A DNA stretch of 64,000 nucleotides. Origin: an uncultured Myxococcaceae bacterium (GTDB lineage Bacteria > Myxococcota_A > Polyangia > Polyangiales > Ga0077539). Positions 45,726-54,548 of the stretch are shown one piece after another. The notes below the pieces were generated by a model. The model did not search any database. It saw only the letters and a program-made list of their open reading frames with translations, and was not told the origin of the DNA. Positions within the stretch are counted from its first letter, which is position 1. Every line of letters begins with the position of its first letter. The stretch spans positions 1-64,000 of the forward strand of contig CAMFHP010000007.1 of NCBI GenBank assembly GCA_945952225.1, read 5' to 3'. The position numbers were made by a program, and so were the translations under genes.

Positions 45726-47193
45726 CCCTCGACCTCCGCACCGCAGGCTCTCGCTCGTCCACTCTCGCTCGGCCTCTGCGAACGGCTCCGTCACGCACGT
45801 CGACCTCGCCGCCGAGCGCGCCGTGCTCGCCGCCGTGCTCCTCGACAACCGAGCGCTGCCCCGCATCGCCAAGGTGCTCGACAGCCACGAGGACTTCTTC
45901 GACCCGCGCCATCAGGTCATCTGGCAGGCTTTTCGGAGCCTCTCTGACACGCACACCCCCATCGACATCAACACCTCGGCCGCCGCGCTGCGCGCGATGA
46001 ATCGCCTCAACAGCATCGGCGGCGCGCAGTACCTCGGTGAGCTCACCGACGAGATCCCCACCGTCGCCCACTGCGAGGCCCACGCGCTCATCGTCGCGGA
46101 CTCCGCGCGCGCTCGCCGCTACCTCGACGCGCTCTGGGAGGCGTCGATGATCATGCAGGGCGACGGCGACCCAGAGCGCGCGATCACTCGCTCGATGGCG
46201 CGCATGGCGACCGCGCGTACGACGCATCGCGACGCGGCGTGGCGCTCCATGAGCTCCGTCGCGGAGGAGGCGTGGAACGACCTCATCGGGCGGCGCGAGG
46301 GCGGGCTGGATCTGGTGCCTACGGGCTTCCGCGCGCTCGATGGGACCTCCGTCACGCGCGCAGCGGTCGAGGGGAGGGTGTCGGACGTCGGGCTCTTCGG
46401 GGGTGGACTCCTCGCGGGTGAGCTCGTGGTCGTGGCCGCCGATCAAGGCGGCGGCAAGACCGCGTTCGCGCTCCAACTGCTGCACCACGCCGCCACCCAG
46501 GGGCTCCACGTGCTGCTCGTCTCGCAGGAGATGGACCGCGTCGAGCTGCACTGGCGCTTCGCCTGCTCGATCGCGGGCGTGTCGTCGACGATCGTCCGCG
46601 GCGCCATGCTCACCGAGGCAGAGGCCATCGCGCTGCAGCGCGCCTCGAAGGAGATCGCGTCGTTGCCGATTCGCGTCTGCGACACGGGCTCCGTCGACAT
46701 CGCGGAGCTGCGCATCGGCGCGCTCAACGCCGTCGCCGAGGGCCCCGTGAGCCTCATCGTGGTCGACTACCTGCAGATCCTCGACCCGCCTCCCGGCATG
46801 AGCGAGTCGCACACCGCCGAGGTCATCGACGCGAACGCCCGCGCGCTCAAGAAGCTCGCGCGAGAGATCCGCTGCCCCGTGGTGGTGCTCTCTCAGTTCA
46901 ACCGCGCGGGACAGCTCGCGGGCCGCAAGCCGCGCATTCAGGACCTCAAGGGCTCCGGCGGCATCGAGTCGCACGCGGACATCATCATGGTGCTCCACCC
47001 CTCGGAGGGGCGCTCTGACGGCCCCGCGTCCGACAACGTCGACATCGATCTGCTGGTGCTCAAGTCGCGCAGCGGTCCGACGGGTGAGGTTCCGCTGCGT
47101 TTCGAACGTCGCTTCACGCGCTTCGTCGAGCGTGACGACGACTTCGCCTCGCCTCACCCGCCCTCGTCGCGCCCCGCCGGGAGTCGTTCGTGA
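45718..47193 (+). CDS. dnaB: Replicative DNA helicase DnaB
   Basis: A 491-aa phage helicase. The N-terminal domain starts near HVDLAAERAVLAAVLLDNRA; the RecA-like ATPase has Walker A AADQGGGKTAFALQLL (about 240-255; GGGKT replaces SMGKT), the SQEM segment in LLVSQEMDRVELHWRF, Walker B LIVVDYLQILD and the arginine-finger region LKGSGGIESHADIIM. It would be recruited to the phage origin by the upstream protein. Start at 45718 lies inside the end of the initiator gene; GTGA joins it to the RusA-like gene. Confidence 0.92.
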   Translation: MFDPRPPHRRLSLVHSRSASANGSVTHVDLAAERAVLAAVLLDNRALPRIAKVLDSHEDFFDPRHQVIWQAFRSLSDTHTPIDINTSAAALRAMNRLNSIGGAQYLGELTDEIPTVAHCEAHALIVADSARARRYLDALWEASMIMQGDGDPERAITRSMARMATARTTHRDAAWRSMSSVAEEAWNDLIGRREGGLDLVPTGFRALDGTSVTRAAVEGRVSDVGLFGGGLLAGELVVVAADQGGGKTAFALQLLHHAATQGLHVLLVSQEMDRVELHWRFACSIAGVSSTIVRGAMLTEAEAIALQRASKEIASLPIRVCDTGSVDIAELRIGALNAVAEGPVSLIVVDYLQILDPPPGMSESHTAEVIDANARALKKLAREIRCPVVVLSQFNRAGQLAGRKPRIQDLKGSGGIESHADIIMVLHPSEGRSDGPASDNVDIDLLVLKSRSGPTGEVPLRFERRFTRFVERDDDFASPHPPSSRPAGSRS

Positions 47194-47705
47194 CGGCGCT
47201 GCGCGTCGAGCTCCCCGGTCTGCGCCTCGTCTCCGAGGCCAACCAGCGCGGGAGCTGGCACCGCGGCGCCGGACGCGCGGCGAGGCAACGCTCGGTCGTC
47301 GCGCTGCGTCTGCGACGCATGAAGCCCATCGCGCCTCCGTGCGAGGTGCGCGTCATTCGCATCGCGCCGCGCGCGCTCGACGACGACAACCTCGCTCGCG
47401 CGTGCAAGGCCGTGCGTGATGAGGTCGCGCGCTGGCTGGGCGTCGATGATGGCGACACTCGCGTCTCATGGCGCGTCGGACAGGTGCGCGGGCGCTCGTA
47501 CGGCGTAAGGGTGCTCGTGCGGGCGTGGCGCGTCGACACGGCCTGCGCGCGCGTCTGCGACGAGGGAGAGCTCACGCGCGTCGACCTCGTGCTCGATGCG
47601 AACGAGCGGGCGCGGCTCGCGGCGAACCTCACGGGCCCCTCGCCCGAGGTCTCCGTCGCGGTCGAGGGGCTGCATCTCACCGTGCACACCGCGAGGACGC
47701 CGTGA
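47190..47705 (+). CDS. RusA-like Holliday junction resolvase
   Basis: A 171-aa protein. The first 105 residues fit the RusA family: NQRGSWHRG near 19, LRRMKP, then APRALDDDNLARACKAVRDE with the acidic DDDN catalytic cluster near 64-67, and DDGDTRVSW. RusA resolves recombination junctions during phage replication. The C-terminal 65 residues are an extra domain not usual for RusA, perhaps a dimerisation or DNA-contact region. GTG start overlaps the dnaB stop. Confidence 0.78.
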   Translation: MTALRVELPGLRLVSEANQRGSWHRGAGRAARQRSVVALRLRRMKPIAPPCEVRVIRIAPRALDDDNLARACKAVRDEVARWLGVDDGDTRVSWRVGQVRGRSYGVRVLVRAWRVDTACARVCDEGELTRVDLVLDANERARLAANLTGPSPEVSVAVEGLHLTVHTARTP

Positions 47706-48334
47706 GCCCCGCGCAGGTACCTACACCGCCTCCACCGCCGCCTCCCGCGCGCTTCGCGATCGTGGCACTCGTCGACGGCAGGCGCTTCGGCGCGCGCGTG
47801 CGCGAAGTCTCGCTCGCAGGACACCGCTTCGTGCGCTGCGTCGTGCTGTCGTCGCGATCGTTCGCGCTCGACTGCGCGCCCACGCAGATCGCCACGCTCA
47901 CCTGGTGCTCGCTCGACGAGGCCACCGCCGCCTCGCCCGCAGAGGTGATTCCTGCGGAGCTGCGACGCGCGGAGCCGACAACCTCACCGCCTCCCGCGGT
48001 GCGCGGCGCCGAGGTGGAGCTGATCGAGTTCGACGACGACGAGCGCGTCTGGCTCGCCGTCGCTCGCGCTCAGGCCCGCGCGCTCGGCGTATCTCCCGCA
48101 GAGCTCGCCACCGATCTCGGCGGTGAAGACGTCGAGGTCCGCGCCGAGACCGTGGCGTTTCACGTCGCCGCATCGGATGATCTGCGAGTTCGCGCATCGC
48201 TCGAAGCGCGCGGGATCGACGTCGCTCCCGTCTGTTCGCGCTGCGGCTGCACCGAGGATCGCCGCTGCCCGGGCGGCTGCGCGTGGCGCGCGAACGATCG
48301 CACGCGCTGCGATCGATGCGAGGACCGCTCGTGA
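47702..48334 (+). CDS. Phage protein with C-terminal zinc ribbon, 210 aa
   Basis: A Pro-rich N-terminus (VSPAQVPTPPPPPPP) is followed by a small beta domain and an acidic helical region. The C-terminus reads CSRCGCTEDRRCPGGCAW then CDRC, a pattern often seen in phage proteins of unknown role (CxxCGCTxxx-C-x3-C...CxxC) that should bind zinc. GTGA overlaps on both sides place it in the replication operon. Confidence 0.68.
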   Translation: MSPAQVPTPPPPPPPARFAIVALVDGRRFGARVREVSLAGHRFVRCVVLSSRSFALDCAPTQIATLTWCSLDEATAASPAEVIPAELRRAEPTTSPPPAVRGAEVELIEFDDDERVWLAVARAQARALGVSPAELATDLGGEDVEVRAETVAFHVAASDDLRVRASLEARGIDVAPVCSRCGCTEDRRCPGGCAWRANDRTRCDRCEDRS

Positions 48335-49047
48335 GCGCGGAGGCGACGAGCACGAGCGCAGAGGTCGGTGGTGAGCGCCCATCGCTTCATCGCGACCTCG
48401 CGCTCGTGCTCGCCGACCTCGAGCAGATCGAGGCCCTCGAGCGCACCGCGCGCTACGCCAGCGCGCTCCGAGGGTGGGTCTCCGACGCCGACGGGACGCG
48501 TCACACCGCCACGCGCGACGAGGAGGTCACGCGGCTCGTCGACCTCGTGTTCGAACGCGGTGACGACGGAGCGCTTCGAGCGAGAGAGGTCGAGGGCTCG
48601 GAGGCTTCGCGCCGACCGGTCGCGCTCGCTCGCACGAGGCTCGTCACGGCGCTGCTCGGAAGTGCGTCACCCGCTCCGAGCGAGCGTGACGACGATCCCG
48701 ACTGGACGCACGCGATCGCGTTGCAGCGAAGACTGCGCGCGCTCGAGTCGCACGCAGGGACGTCGATCCCCGCGGCCGTGCTGCGCTTCATGGCCGCGCG
48801 ATGCCCTCGCTCGATGCAGCTCGGCGAGGTCTGTGAAGCCGTCGCGATGGCCTTCGCCAACGTCGCTCTGCGCGCGGTCTGGCAGCGTGCGAACGCGGCG
48901 TCGGTCGTCGCAACGATCGAACGAATGAGTCGGCAGAGCGGGCGTCCGCGCGTCGCACGAGATCGAGCCTCGCCGCGAGTCACGCGCGCCGCGTTCGGAA
49001 GGGAGCTCGTCGCGTTGGCCGTCGAGACATGGCAGGTCCGATCCTGA
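48331..49047 (+). CDS. Hypothetical phage protein, 238 aa
   Basis: Mostly helical, soluble, no family recognised. It starts with a GTG inside the previous stop (GTGA) and is the last gene of the rightward replication operon before a 93-base gap. Position suggests an early or middle regulator, without direct sequence support. Confidence 0.58.
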   Translation: MSAEATSTSAEVGGERPSLHRDLALVLADLEQIEALERTARYASALRGWVSDADGTRHTATRDEEVTRLVDLVFERGDDGALRAREVEGSEASRRPVALARTRLVTALLGSASPAPSERDDDPDWTHAIALQRRLRALESHAGTSIPAAVLRFMAARCPRSMQLGEVCEAVAMAFANVALRAVWQRANAASVVATIERMSRQSGRPRVARDRASPRVTRAAFGRELVALAVETWQVRS

Positions 49048-49140
49048 GGCAACCATCGACAGGAAACGAGACGCGTGCTCGCCTCGCAACGGTGGCCGAC
49101 CAAGCACGACCGAACGCACCCCGATAGACTTGTCCGCTCG

Positions 49141-49578
49141 ATGACGACGCGTGAAGGCTCGACGAGGACAGAGGCGAGCGCAGCGCCTCCACTGCGCGTG
49201 CTCCACGTGGACGACGAGGATTGCGTGCGACGAAGCATCGCCAGGTCACTCGGCGGCTACGGCTCGTTCGAGATTCGTGGAGCCAGAAGCAACGACGACG
49301 CCTTCGCGGTGCTCTCGGACTGGCGTCCGGACTTGATCATCACCGACCTGTGTCGCCCCGGTGCCGACGGCGTGCGATTCATCGCGCGACTTCGCTCCAG
49401 CGTAGCCACTCGAGACATTCCGATCATCGTCCTGAGCGGCAACGCGTCGTATTACCAGTCCGCACTCCAAGGGCTGCGTGTCGAGGCCGTCCTTGAAAAG
49501 CCGCCTACAGCATCGGTGTTGTTCGAAACCGTGCAGACCGAAGCGAGTCGGGCCAAGTTGGCGCCCCGAACGGATTGA
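49141..49578 (+). CDS. Stand-alone response-regulator receiver domain
   Basis: A 145-aa protein consisting of a single CheY-like receiver: acidic pair VDDE at 23-26, phospho-acceptor Asp69 in LIITDLCRPG, switch Ser in IIVLSGN and Lys in LEKPP. There is no output domain. Base composition is less GC-rich than the flanking phage genes, and it lies in the insert that also carries the membrane/RHH pair, suggesting later acquisition. It could intercept a host two-component signal; no kinase gene is nearby. Confidence 0.82.
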   Translation: MTTREGSTRTEASAAPPLRVLHVDDEDCVRRSIARSLGGYGSFEIRGARSNDDAFAVLSDWRPDLIITDLCRPGADGVRFIARLRSSVATRDIPIIVLSGNASYYQSALQGLRVEAVLEKPPTASVLFETVQTEASRAKLAPRTD

Positions 49579-49805
49579 GTCCGGCGATTGGAACTCAGAC
49601 AGGATCGCTCAGCGTGAGGCTGAGCACGATTGAGGCCGCGGCAACCATCTCATCGTGCGCACCTCCGAGTAGTGGCAAGTGGTGCCGGGTTGATCGAGGC
49701 GGTTCGCGATCTCAAGAGGGTGGTTGTTGAGGAGAGTCTCGTGGGGGTGCCCGTCTTGCGCGACCAGGCTTACGCCTGTGCCCAAAGTAGGCTTGGAACG
49801 ACAGA

Positions 49806-50039
49806 TCAGAGAATGACGATCTCTCGTTCGGTGCCGTCAGGACGTCGCAGGATGACCTTGGCGCCTTCCTCACGGGTCGTGGCGACGAGTACGTCGTAGA
49901 GAGTGAGCGCTCGCCTGATCACCTCGGTGATGCTGTCCGCTTCGCTCAGTTCACGCAGCCGCTCCATTCTCTCGCGCACCCTTACGGGCAGCTCGAGATT
50001 GAGCCGCGTTCTTGCCTCGGCGCCTGGAGGTCTGGCCAT
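49806..50039 (-). CDS. Ribbon-helix-helix regulator, 77 aa
   Basis: CopG/Arc-type DNA-binding protein: RTRLNLELPVRVRERMERLR gives the ribbon and first helix, and EADSITEVIRRALTLYDVLV the second helix. It ends in a short beta strand (REIVIL). Its start lies 89 bases inside the end of the upstream membrane-protein gene in another frame, an unusually long overlap. The pair could be an autoregulated module such as a toxin-antitoxin-like unit, but no toxin motif is seen. Confidence 0.78.
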   Translation of the reverse strand: MARPPGAEARTRLNLELPVRVRERMERLRELSEADSITEVIRRALTLYDVLVATTREEGAKVILRRPDGTEREIVIL

Positions 50040-50337
50040 CAGGGCCTCTTCTTTTGAGCGTCTCGGCGATCAGGCCGAGCGCCCCGACCATCGTCGTGCA
50101 TACATACACCGCCGTGGTGGTCTTCAGAACCGTGAGCACGATCAGACCGAGGATCGTATAGGCAGTCAGTTGAACCACCGGGTCCGCTGCGGCGACATTT
50201 TGCAACCACAGCCTCGTGAGGTGTCTCCACCCCGTGAGTTCTTCGCCAGTGATCTCGCCGTACGCCTCTCTGGCCTCGGTCAGTCTTCGCTCGAAGTCAT
50301 CGTTCTTCTGTTTGTCTTCAGGTTGCTCGTGCGTCAT
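49951..50337 (-). CDS. Small membrane protein, two transmembrane helices
   Basis: A 128-aa protein starting MTHEQPEDKQKNDDFERRL, with a charged cytoplasmic N-terminus, two membrane helices near 57-78 and 80-98 (LTAYTILGLIVLTVLK and VYVCTTMVGALGLIAETL), and a very basic Arg/Lys tail. The last 30 codons overlap the RHH gene. A hairpin covering its Shine-Dalgarno region (50339-50366) touches the start codon. Function unknown; small hairpin membrane proteins are often toxins, holins or sensors. Confidence 0.62.
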   Translation of the reverse strand: MTHEQPEDKQKNDDFERRLTEAREAYGEITGEELTGWRHLTRLWLQNVAAADPVVQLTAYTILGLIVLTVLKTTTAVYVCTTMVGALGLIAETLKRRGPDGQTSRRRGKNAAQSRAARKGARENGAAA

Positions 50338-50954
50338 GGCCTGCTCCGCGCACTCGCGGAACAGGCCGCACGAGCAACACGATGAGTTTGTCCATCCGGA
50401 CGATCTCCCTCGCGTTGCTCCTGCGGTGTCGGTTGACCCCACTACGACTGTACCGACCCTCGGAGTGAATCCGTGGGTTGAGCAAGGAACCATTTCCTCG
50501 CCCATCTCGCTCGCCTCGTAAGTCGAGCGACTATGCAATGGCCATGAAGATGTCGCTCGTCTCGAGCCGAGCATTCATGTTCATGACCTCATCCATCGCT
50601 TGGAGTCTAATCTGCCGAGCGATCCTCATTTTCCGGGGCGGGCAGCGCGGGGTCTATCAGTCCACCACCCTGGTCGCACAAGCGGGCGATCCTGGAGCTA
50701 ACCAGGAGTGCCTTCGCGCGTGCAGATGTGTTATATGCGCATAAAATACAGACTGCAACTGGCGCGCGTCGATTTCTTTCCGCCGTGAGATTCCCAGGGC
50801 TTCGATGGCCGCTGCCGTTGCCCCGCCAACAAGTCGGCTTGTCGCGACGAACTCACTCCCCTCGCTTGACGCGCGAATAAAGCTCAGAAAACCTCTCGTT
50901 GCAGAGGGGATACGTGCGCCCGCCATCGGGCAGATACCTCCCCTCGCCCACACC
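50338..50954. other. 617-base low-GC region upstream of the terminase genes
   Basis: No supported gene. It includes the hairpin before the membrane-protein gene and a TATGCGCATA palindrome near 50733-50742 in an AT-rich stretch that could carry the late promoter. Frames on both strands here lack recognisable proteins and codon bias differs from the neighbours. Remnants of a foreign insertion are possible. Confidence 0.45.
50339..50366 (-). promoter_or_regulatory. Hairpin over the ribosome binding site of the membrane-protein gene
   Basis: GCCTGCTCCGCG and CGCGGAACAGGC form a 12-base stem with one mismatch and a 4-base loop. On the minus strand the GGAG motif sits in the 3' arm and the stem ends next to ATG at 50337, so it could block ribosome access. 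Confidence 0.45.
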
Positions 50955-51167
50955 ATGACGGCCCTCGACGTCGCCGCTCGACTCGTGTGCTCGCTCGCCA
51001 CCGCGAAGCGCTACTGCGCCGCCTGGGAGGTGATGCAGCACCGCGATCCGCTCGTGCCTCGCGTCACCCGTCCGCCCACGGGACGACGCGGTCGACGCGG
51101 CTTCTGCATCGACCGCGACTCCTTCGACCGCTGGCTCTACCTCTCCCTCGACGCGCAAGCCGCGTAA
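50955..51167 (+). CDS. Small HTH protein before the terminase, 70 aa
   Basis: MTALDVAARLVCSLATAKRY is a helix-turn-helix of the excisionase/Nu1 type, followed by a basic wing (TRPPTGRRGRRGFCIDRDSF). It could recognise the packaging site or regulate late genes. The open frame extends upstream to 50805, but the ATG at 50955 starts exactly at the domain. Nine bases separate its stop from the next gene. Confidence 0.62.
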   Translation: MTALDVAARLVCSLATAKRYCAAWEVMQHRDPLVPRVTRPPTGRRGRRGFCIDRDSFDRWLYLSLDAQAA

Positions 51168-51175
51168 CCCAACCG

Positions 51176-51724
51176 ATGCCACGAGGAATTCCACTCACGC
51201 CTGAGCAGCTCGGGCAAGCGGCCGAGGTGTATGCGCGCTCCGGCAGCTACTCCGAGGCCGCACGAGCGATCGGCGCTCCAGACCCATCGACGGTTCGCAA
51301 GGCACTTCTGCGCATCGGAGATCCCAACAGATCCCAACTCCACGCGCGCGCGATCGACGAAGGTCTCGCTCGCGGACGTCGCACGCTCGACGGCCTCGTG
51401 CGCGAGGTCCGCACCCGCACGGCCACCGCGGAGCTGCGCGCCGAGCTCACCCTCGACGAGCTCCTCGCCGCGGCGAAGACCGCCTCGTACGGCGTCGCGC
51501 GCATGGTCGACCTCGCCGAGCTCGAACTCAAGCGACGCACCGCGCGGCTCACGCGACGGAAGCTCCGCGCGGAGGCCCTCGCCCTCGAAGCGCGCTCTGC
51601 GCCCGGCGTCGACCAGGTGCTCGCTCTGCTCGCCGCGCTGCCCGAGACCGAGCTGCGCGCCGCGCTCATGCAGCTCCGCGATGCGAGCGGTCTCACAACT
51701 TCGCCGACGCCCCACACGCCGTGA
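51176..51724 (+). CDS. Terminase small-subunit-like protein
   Basis: A 182-aa protein with an N-terminal HTH (EQLGQAAEVYARSGSYSEAA then PDPSTVRKALLRIG) and a helical, Ala/Leu/Arg-rich C-terminal part suited to oligomerisation. It lies immediately upstream of the large terminase (four-base gap), where small subunits that bind pac sites are normally coded. Sequence alone does not identify the family. Confidence 0.65.
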   Translation: MPRGIPLTPEQLGQAAEVYARSGSYSEAARAIGAPDPSTVRKALLRIGDPNRSQLHARAIDEGLARGRRTLDGLVREVRTRTATAELRAELTLDELLAAAKTASYGVARMVDLAELELKRRTARLTRRKLRAEALALEARSAPGVDQVLALLAALPETELRAALMQLRDASGLTTSPTPHTP

Positions 51725-51727
51725 CGC

Positions 51728-53203
51728 GTGGCACCTCGCGACCTGCTCACCGAGCTCTTCGACGCCGAGCTCGCGCGACGCGTGTCTCCTCCGTCGCTCG
51801 CCGCGTGGATCGAGCGTCACGCGCCGCAGCACGCTCCGATCCCGTGGCACCTCGCGAGGCTCGTCGCGCTCTTCGAGCGGGCGCTCGAACGCCCCACGCT
51901 CGCGCTCGTGTCGATGCCACCGAGGCACGCCAAGACCACCACCGTGCGACGCGCGCTCTCGTACGCGATCGTGCATCGCCCCGAGCGCCTCAACGCGTTC
52001 GTCACCTACGCGGCGGACTACGCGTACACGCACTCCCGCGCGATTCGAAAGATGGTGCGCGAGCTCGGCGGACGCGTGTGCGACGACGCGGCCAACGTCA
52101 AAGACTGGCGCACGCCCGAGGAAGGCGGACTCTCGGCGACGGGCATCGGAGGGCAGCTCACGGGCAAGGGATTCGGCGGGCTGCTCGTCGTCGACGATCC
52201 GTTCAAGAACCGCGAGGAGGCCGAGAGCCCCGTCGTGCGAGAGAAGGTCTGGAACGGCTTCAACGACGACATCTTCACGCGACGCGAGCCCACGGGATCC
52301 ATCGTCGTCGTCGCCACGCGCTGGCACGAGGACGACCTCAACGGACGACTCGAACGAGAGACCGACGAGCAGGGCGCGCCGCTCTGGGAGGTGCTCAACC
52401 TCCCTGCGATTCGTGACGCGAGCGGCGAGGCGTCGGACGAGGGCGTCGCGCTCTGGCCGGAGAGGTTTCCGATCGAGGCGCTGGTGCGCATTCGACGCAA
52501 GCTCGGTCCGTATGGGTGGTGGTCGCTGTTTCAAGGGCGTCCGAGGCCGAAGGACGGCAAGGTCTTCAAGGTCGCCGCTCGGTGGACCTCGCTGCCCTCC
52601 GAGGGACGCGTCGTCGTCGCCGTCGACCCCGCGGGCTCGGCAAGATCACGCGCGAATCACACCGTCGCCGTCGCGCTGTGGGTCACCGGGTCGGGCTCGG
52701 AGCTTCGCGCGTGGCTCGTGGGTCTCTTGCGCTTTCAGCTCGAACCGCCGCAGGCCGCGCAGAGGCTGCTCGCGTTTCAACAGCGGTGGTGCGTGACGCT
52801 CCACATCGAGGGCTCGCGCGACGGGCAGGCACAGGCGAAGTCTCTCACCGACATCGACGCGTCGCTCAGCATCACGCTCGTCACCGCCGTCGGCGATAAG
52901 TACACGCGCGCGCAGGCCCTCGCCGCAGCGTGGAACGGCGACGCCGCGCGCGGTGAGCCTGCGAGGTTCTTCGTTCCGGCGTCGTGTGAGCTCATCGGCT
53001 GCGAGCCCGAAGACCTCGCCAACTACCTGCGCGTGATGGAGCGCTTCACCGGCGTCGGCGATCGCGAAGACGACGACGTCGACGCCACCGCCCACGCCTG
53101 GAACGTCGCGCTCGCGTCCTTCGACGACGAGGTCGTGGTCACTCCTCCTCCCTCGCCTCCCGACGACTTCTCTCGCCAGCTCTCGGCCTTCGCTGCGCGG
53201 TGA
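51728..53203 (+). CDS. Phage terminase large subunit
   Basis: The 491-aa DNA packaging motor. ATPase motifs: MPPRHAKTTTVRRAL (Walker A near 64-72) and GLLVVDDPFKNREEA (Walker B near 152-160), then VVVATRWHEDDLNGRL (coupling motif). The C-terminal RNase H-like nuclease starts VVVAVDPAGSARSR with the first metal Asp near 298, and further acidic residues follow at DREDDDVDA. The PxRHxKT variant is typical of phages with Mu-like or P22-like heads. GTG start. Confidence 0.92.
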   Translation: MAPRDLLTELFDAELARRVSPPSLAAWIERHAPQHAPIPWHLARLVALFERALERPTLALVSMPPRHAKTTTVRRALSYAIVHRPERLNAFVTYAADYAYTHSRAIRKMVRELGGRVCDDAANVKDWRTPEEGGLSATGIGGQLTGKGFGGLLVVDDPFKNREEAESPVVREKVWNGFNDDIFTRREPTGSIVVVATRWHEDDLNGRLERETDEQGAPLWEVLNLPAIRDASGEASDEGVALWPERFPIEALVRIRRKLGPYGWWSLFQGRPRPKDGKVFKVAARWTSLPSEGRVVVAVDPAGSARSRANHTVAVALWVTGSGSELRAWLVGLLRFQLEPPQAAQRLLAFQQRWCVTLHIEGSRDGQAQAKSLTDIDASLSITLVTAVGDKYTRAQALAAAWNGDAARGEPARFFVPASCELIGCEPEDLANYLRVMERFTGVGDREDDDVDATAHAWNVALASFDDEVVVTPPPSPPDDFSRQLSAFAAR

Positions 53204-53212
53204 CCCACCATC

Positions 53213-54535
53213 ATGTCGCTCCTCACTCGCATCGTCGACGCGGCCGGCGCGGGCCTCGGCGCGGCCTTCGACACATGGACCGGTGCGACCGGTGCGAAGA
53301 GCGTCTCGACGACCTCGCACCTCCACGTCATCGCGCAACCTGCGCCTCCGACCGAGCGCGACCCTGCGGTGCTCGGCAATCGGCTCACGCCCGCGCTCCT
53401 CGCGGCGCTGATCGCGCAGCGCAACCAGGGATGGATGCAGCCGTGGATCGACCTCGGCGGAGAGTTCCTTCAGAAGAATCCGCACCTCGTGTCGCAGCTC
53501 GCGATCCGTCGTGAGTCGGTCGTCGAGACACGCTTCGAGGTGCGCGTCGGTCGAGGGACGTCGTCGCTCGCGGCGAGCAAGGCTGCCGATGCGTGCGGCG
53601 CGATGCTCAACGCGTGGCAATCGCGTCCGACGCACGCGTGGTCCGACCTCGTGGCGCACCTCACAAGCGCGCTGTGGTGGCAGCGCTCGGTGCACGAGGT
53701 CATGTGGGCGCGCGATGGACGCGAGCTGCGCCTCGATCACCTCGTCGCGGTGCATCCGCGTCGCCTCTCGCTCGCCGCGCCACCCGGTGAGCCCGATGCG
53801 ACAGCACTTCGGCTGCACGATCCAGACGATCCGGAGAGTCCGTTCTCGGGGCCTTACGGCGTGCCGCTCTCGCGCTTTCACGCCGACAAGTTTCTCGTGC
53901 ACACGGCGTCTCCGCTCGGCCTCCAGCCGACCTGCGATGGACTCTTCGCGGCGGCCGTCTGGTACCTGCTGATGTATGAGTGGTCGTGGCGCGACCTGAT
54001 GGCGCTGATCGAGCTGCTCGGTCGTCCTGCGCACATCGGCTACTACGCTGCGGGTGGTGCGAGGGCCGCGCATCCGACGCCCGGCGTCGCGAAGCTCGAC
54101 GGCGTGCGCATGGCGACCGACGCCGAGGTCGACAAGCTGCGCCGCGTCGTGATGGGCATCTCGGGATCGCTCCGTGACGTGCTCGCCGACACGACACGCG
54201 TCGAGCCGCTGCGCTACGACCACGACGTCACGCCGCTGCAGCGCGAGACGCTGGAGCACCTCGAGCGGCTGCTCTCGAAGCTCGTCAACGGAGCCGACTC
54301 GATCAGCGACCTGCGTCCAGGCGCTCGCGCCGCGCAAGAGGTGATGTACGCGCAGAGCTTCACGTTCTGGCGCTCTGATGTGCGCCGCGTCTGCGCAGCC
54401 GTGTCGTGGCTCTTCGCGCGCTACGTCGCCGCGAACCCGCGCCTCTTCCCCGAAGGAACGCCCGCTCCCGAGCTCTGGAGCCCTGAGCTCGACGCCGCGC
54501 GCGATCGCCTCGCCTCACCTCGCACCAACCCCTGA
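53213..54535 (+). CDS. Phage portal protein (DUF935, Mu gp29-like)
   Basis: A 440-aa portal. Matches to the DUF935 family: LRRESVVETRFEVRVG-type core (QLAIRRESVVETRFEVR), VHEVMWARDGRELRLDHL, RFHADKFLVHTASPLGLQPT, WYLLMYEWSWRDLMALIELL and RPAHIGYY. It forms the ring for DNA passage and head-tail joining. Starts nine bases after the terminase, as in Mu-type head modules. No MuF-type minor head gene follows; instead the protease comes next. Confidence 0.9.
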   Translation: MSLLTRIVDAAGAGLGAAFDTWTGATGAKSVSTTSHLHVIAQPAPPTERDPAVLGNRLTPALLAALIAQRNQGWMQPWIDLGGEFLQKNPHLVSQLAIRRESVVETRFEVRVGRGTSSLAASKAADACGAMLNAWQSRPTHAWSDLVAHLTSALWWQRSVHEVMWARDGRELRLDHLVAVHPRRLSLAAPPGEPDATALRLHDPDDPESPFSGPYGVPLSRFHADKFLVHTASPLGLQPTCDGLFAAAVWYLLMYEWSWRDLMALIELLGRPAHIGYYAAGGARAAHPTPGVAKLDGVRMATDAEVDKLRRVVMGISGSLRDVLADTTRVEPLRYDHDVTPLQRETLEHLERLLSKLVNGADSISDLRPGARAAQEVMYAQSFTFWRSDVRRVCAAVSWLFARYVAANPRLFPEGTPAPELWSPELDAARDRLASPRTNP

Positions 54536-54548
54536 CGGAGAACCGCTG

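Noticed and set aside
49630-49899. Plus-strand frame of 89 codons suggesting a transposase remnant
   Set aside because: No transposase motif, no terminal repeats, and it overlaps the RHH gene on the other strand.
50478-50744. Plus-strand 88-codon frame with a hydrophobic stretch
   Set aside because: No ribosome site, unusual composition, no family; more likely non-coding sequence of the low-GC region.
52646-54337. Minus-strand frame opposite the terminase and portal genes
   Set aside because: Arg/His-rich shadow of two recognised head genes; no supporting ribosome site or motif.
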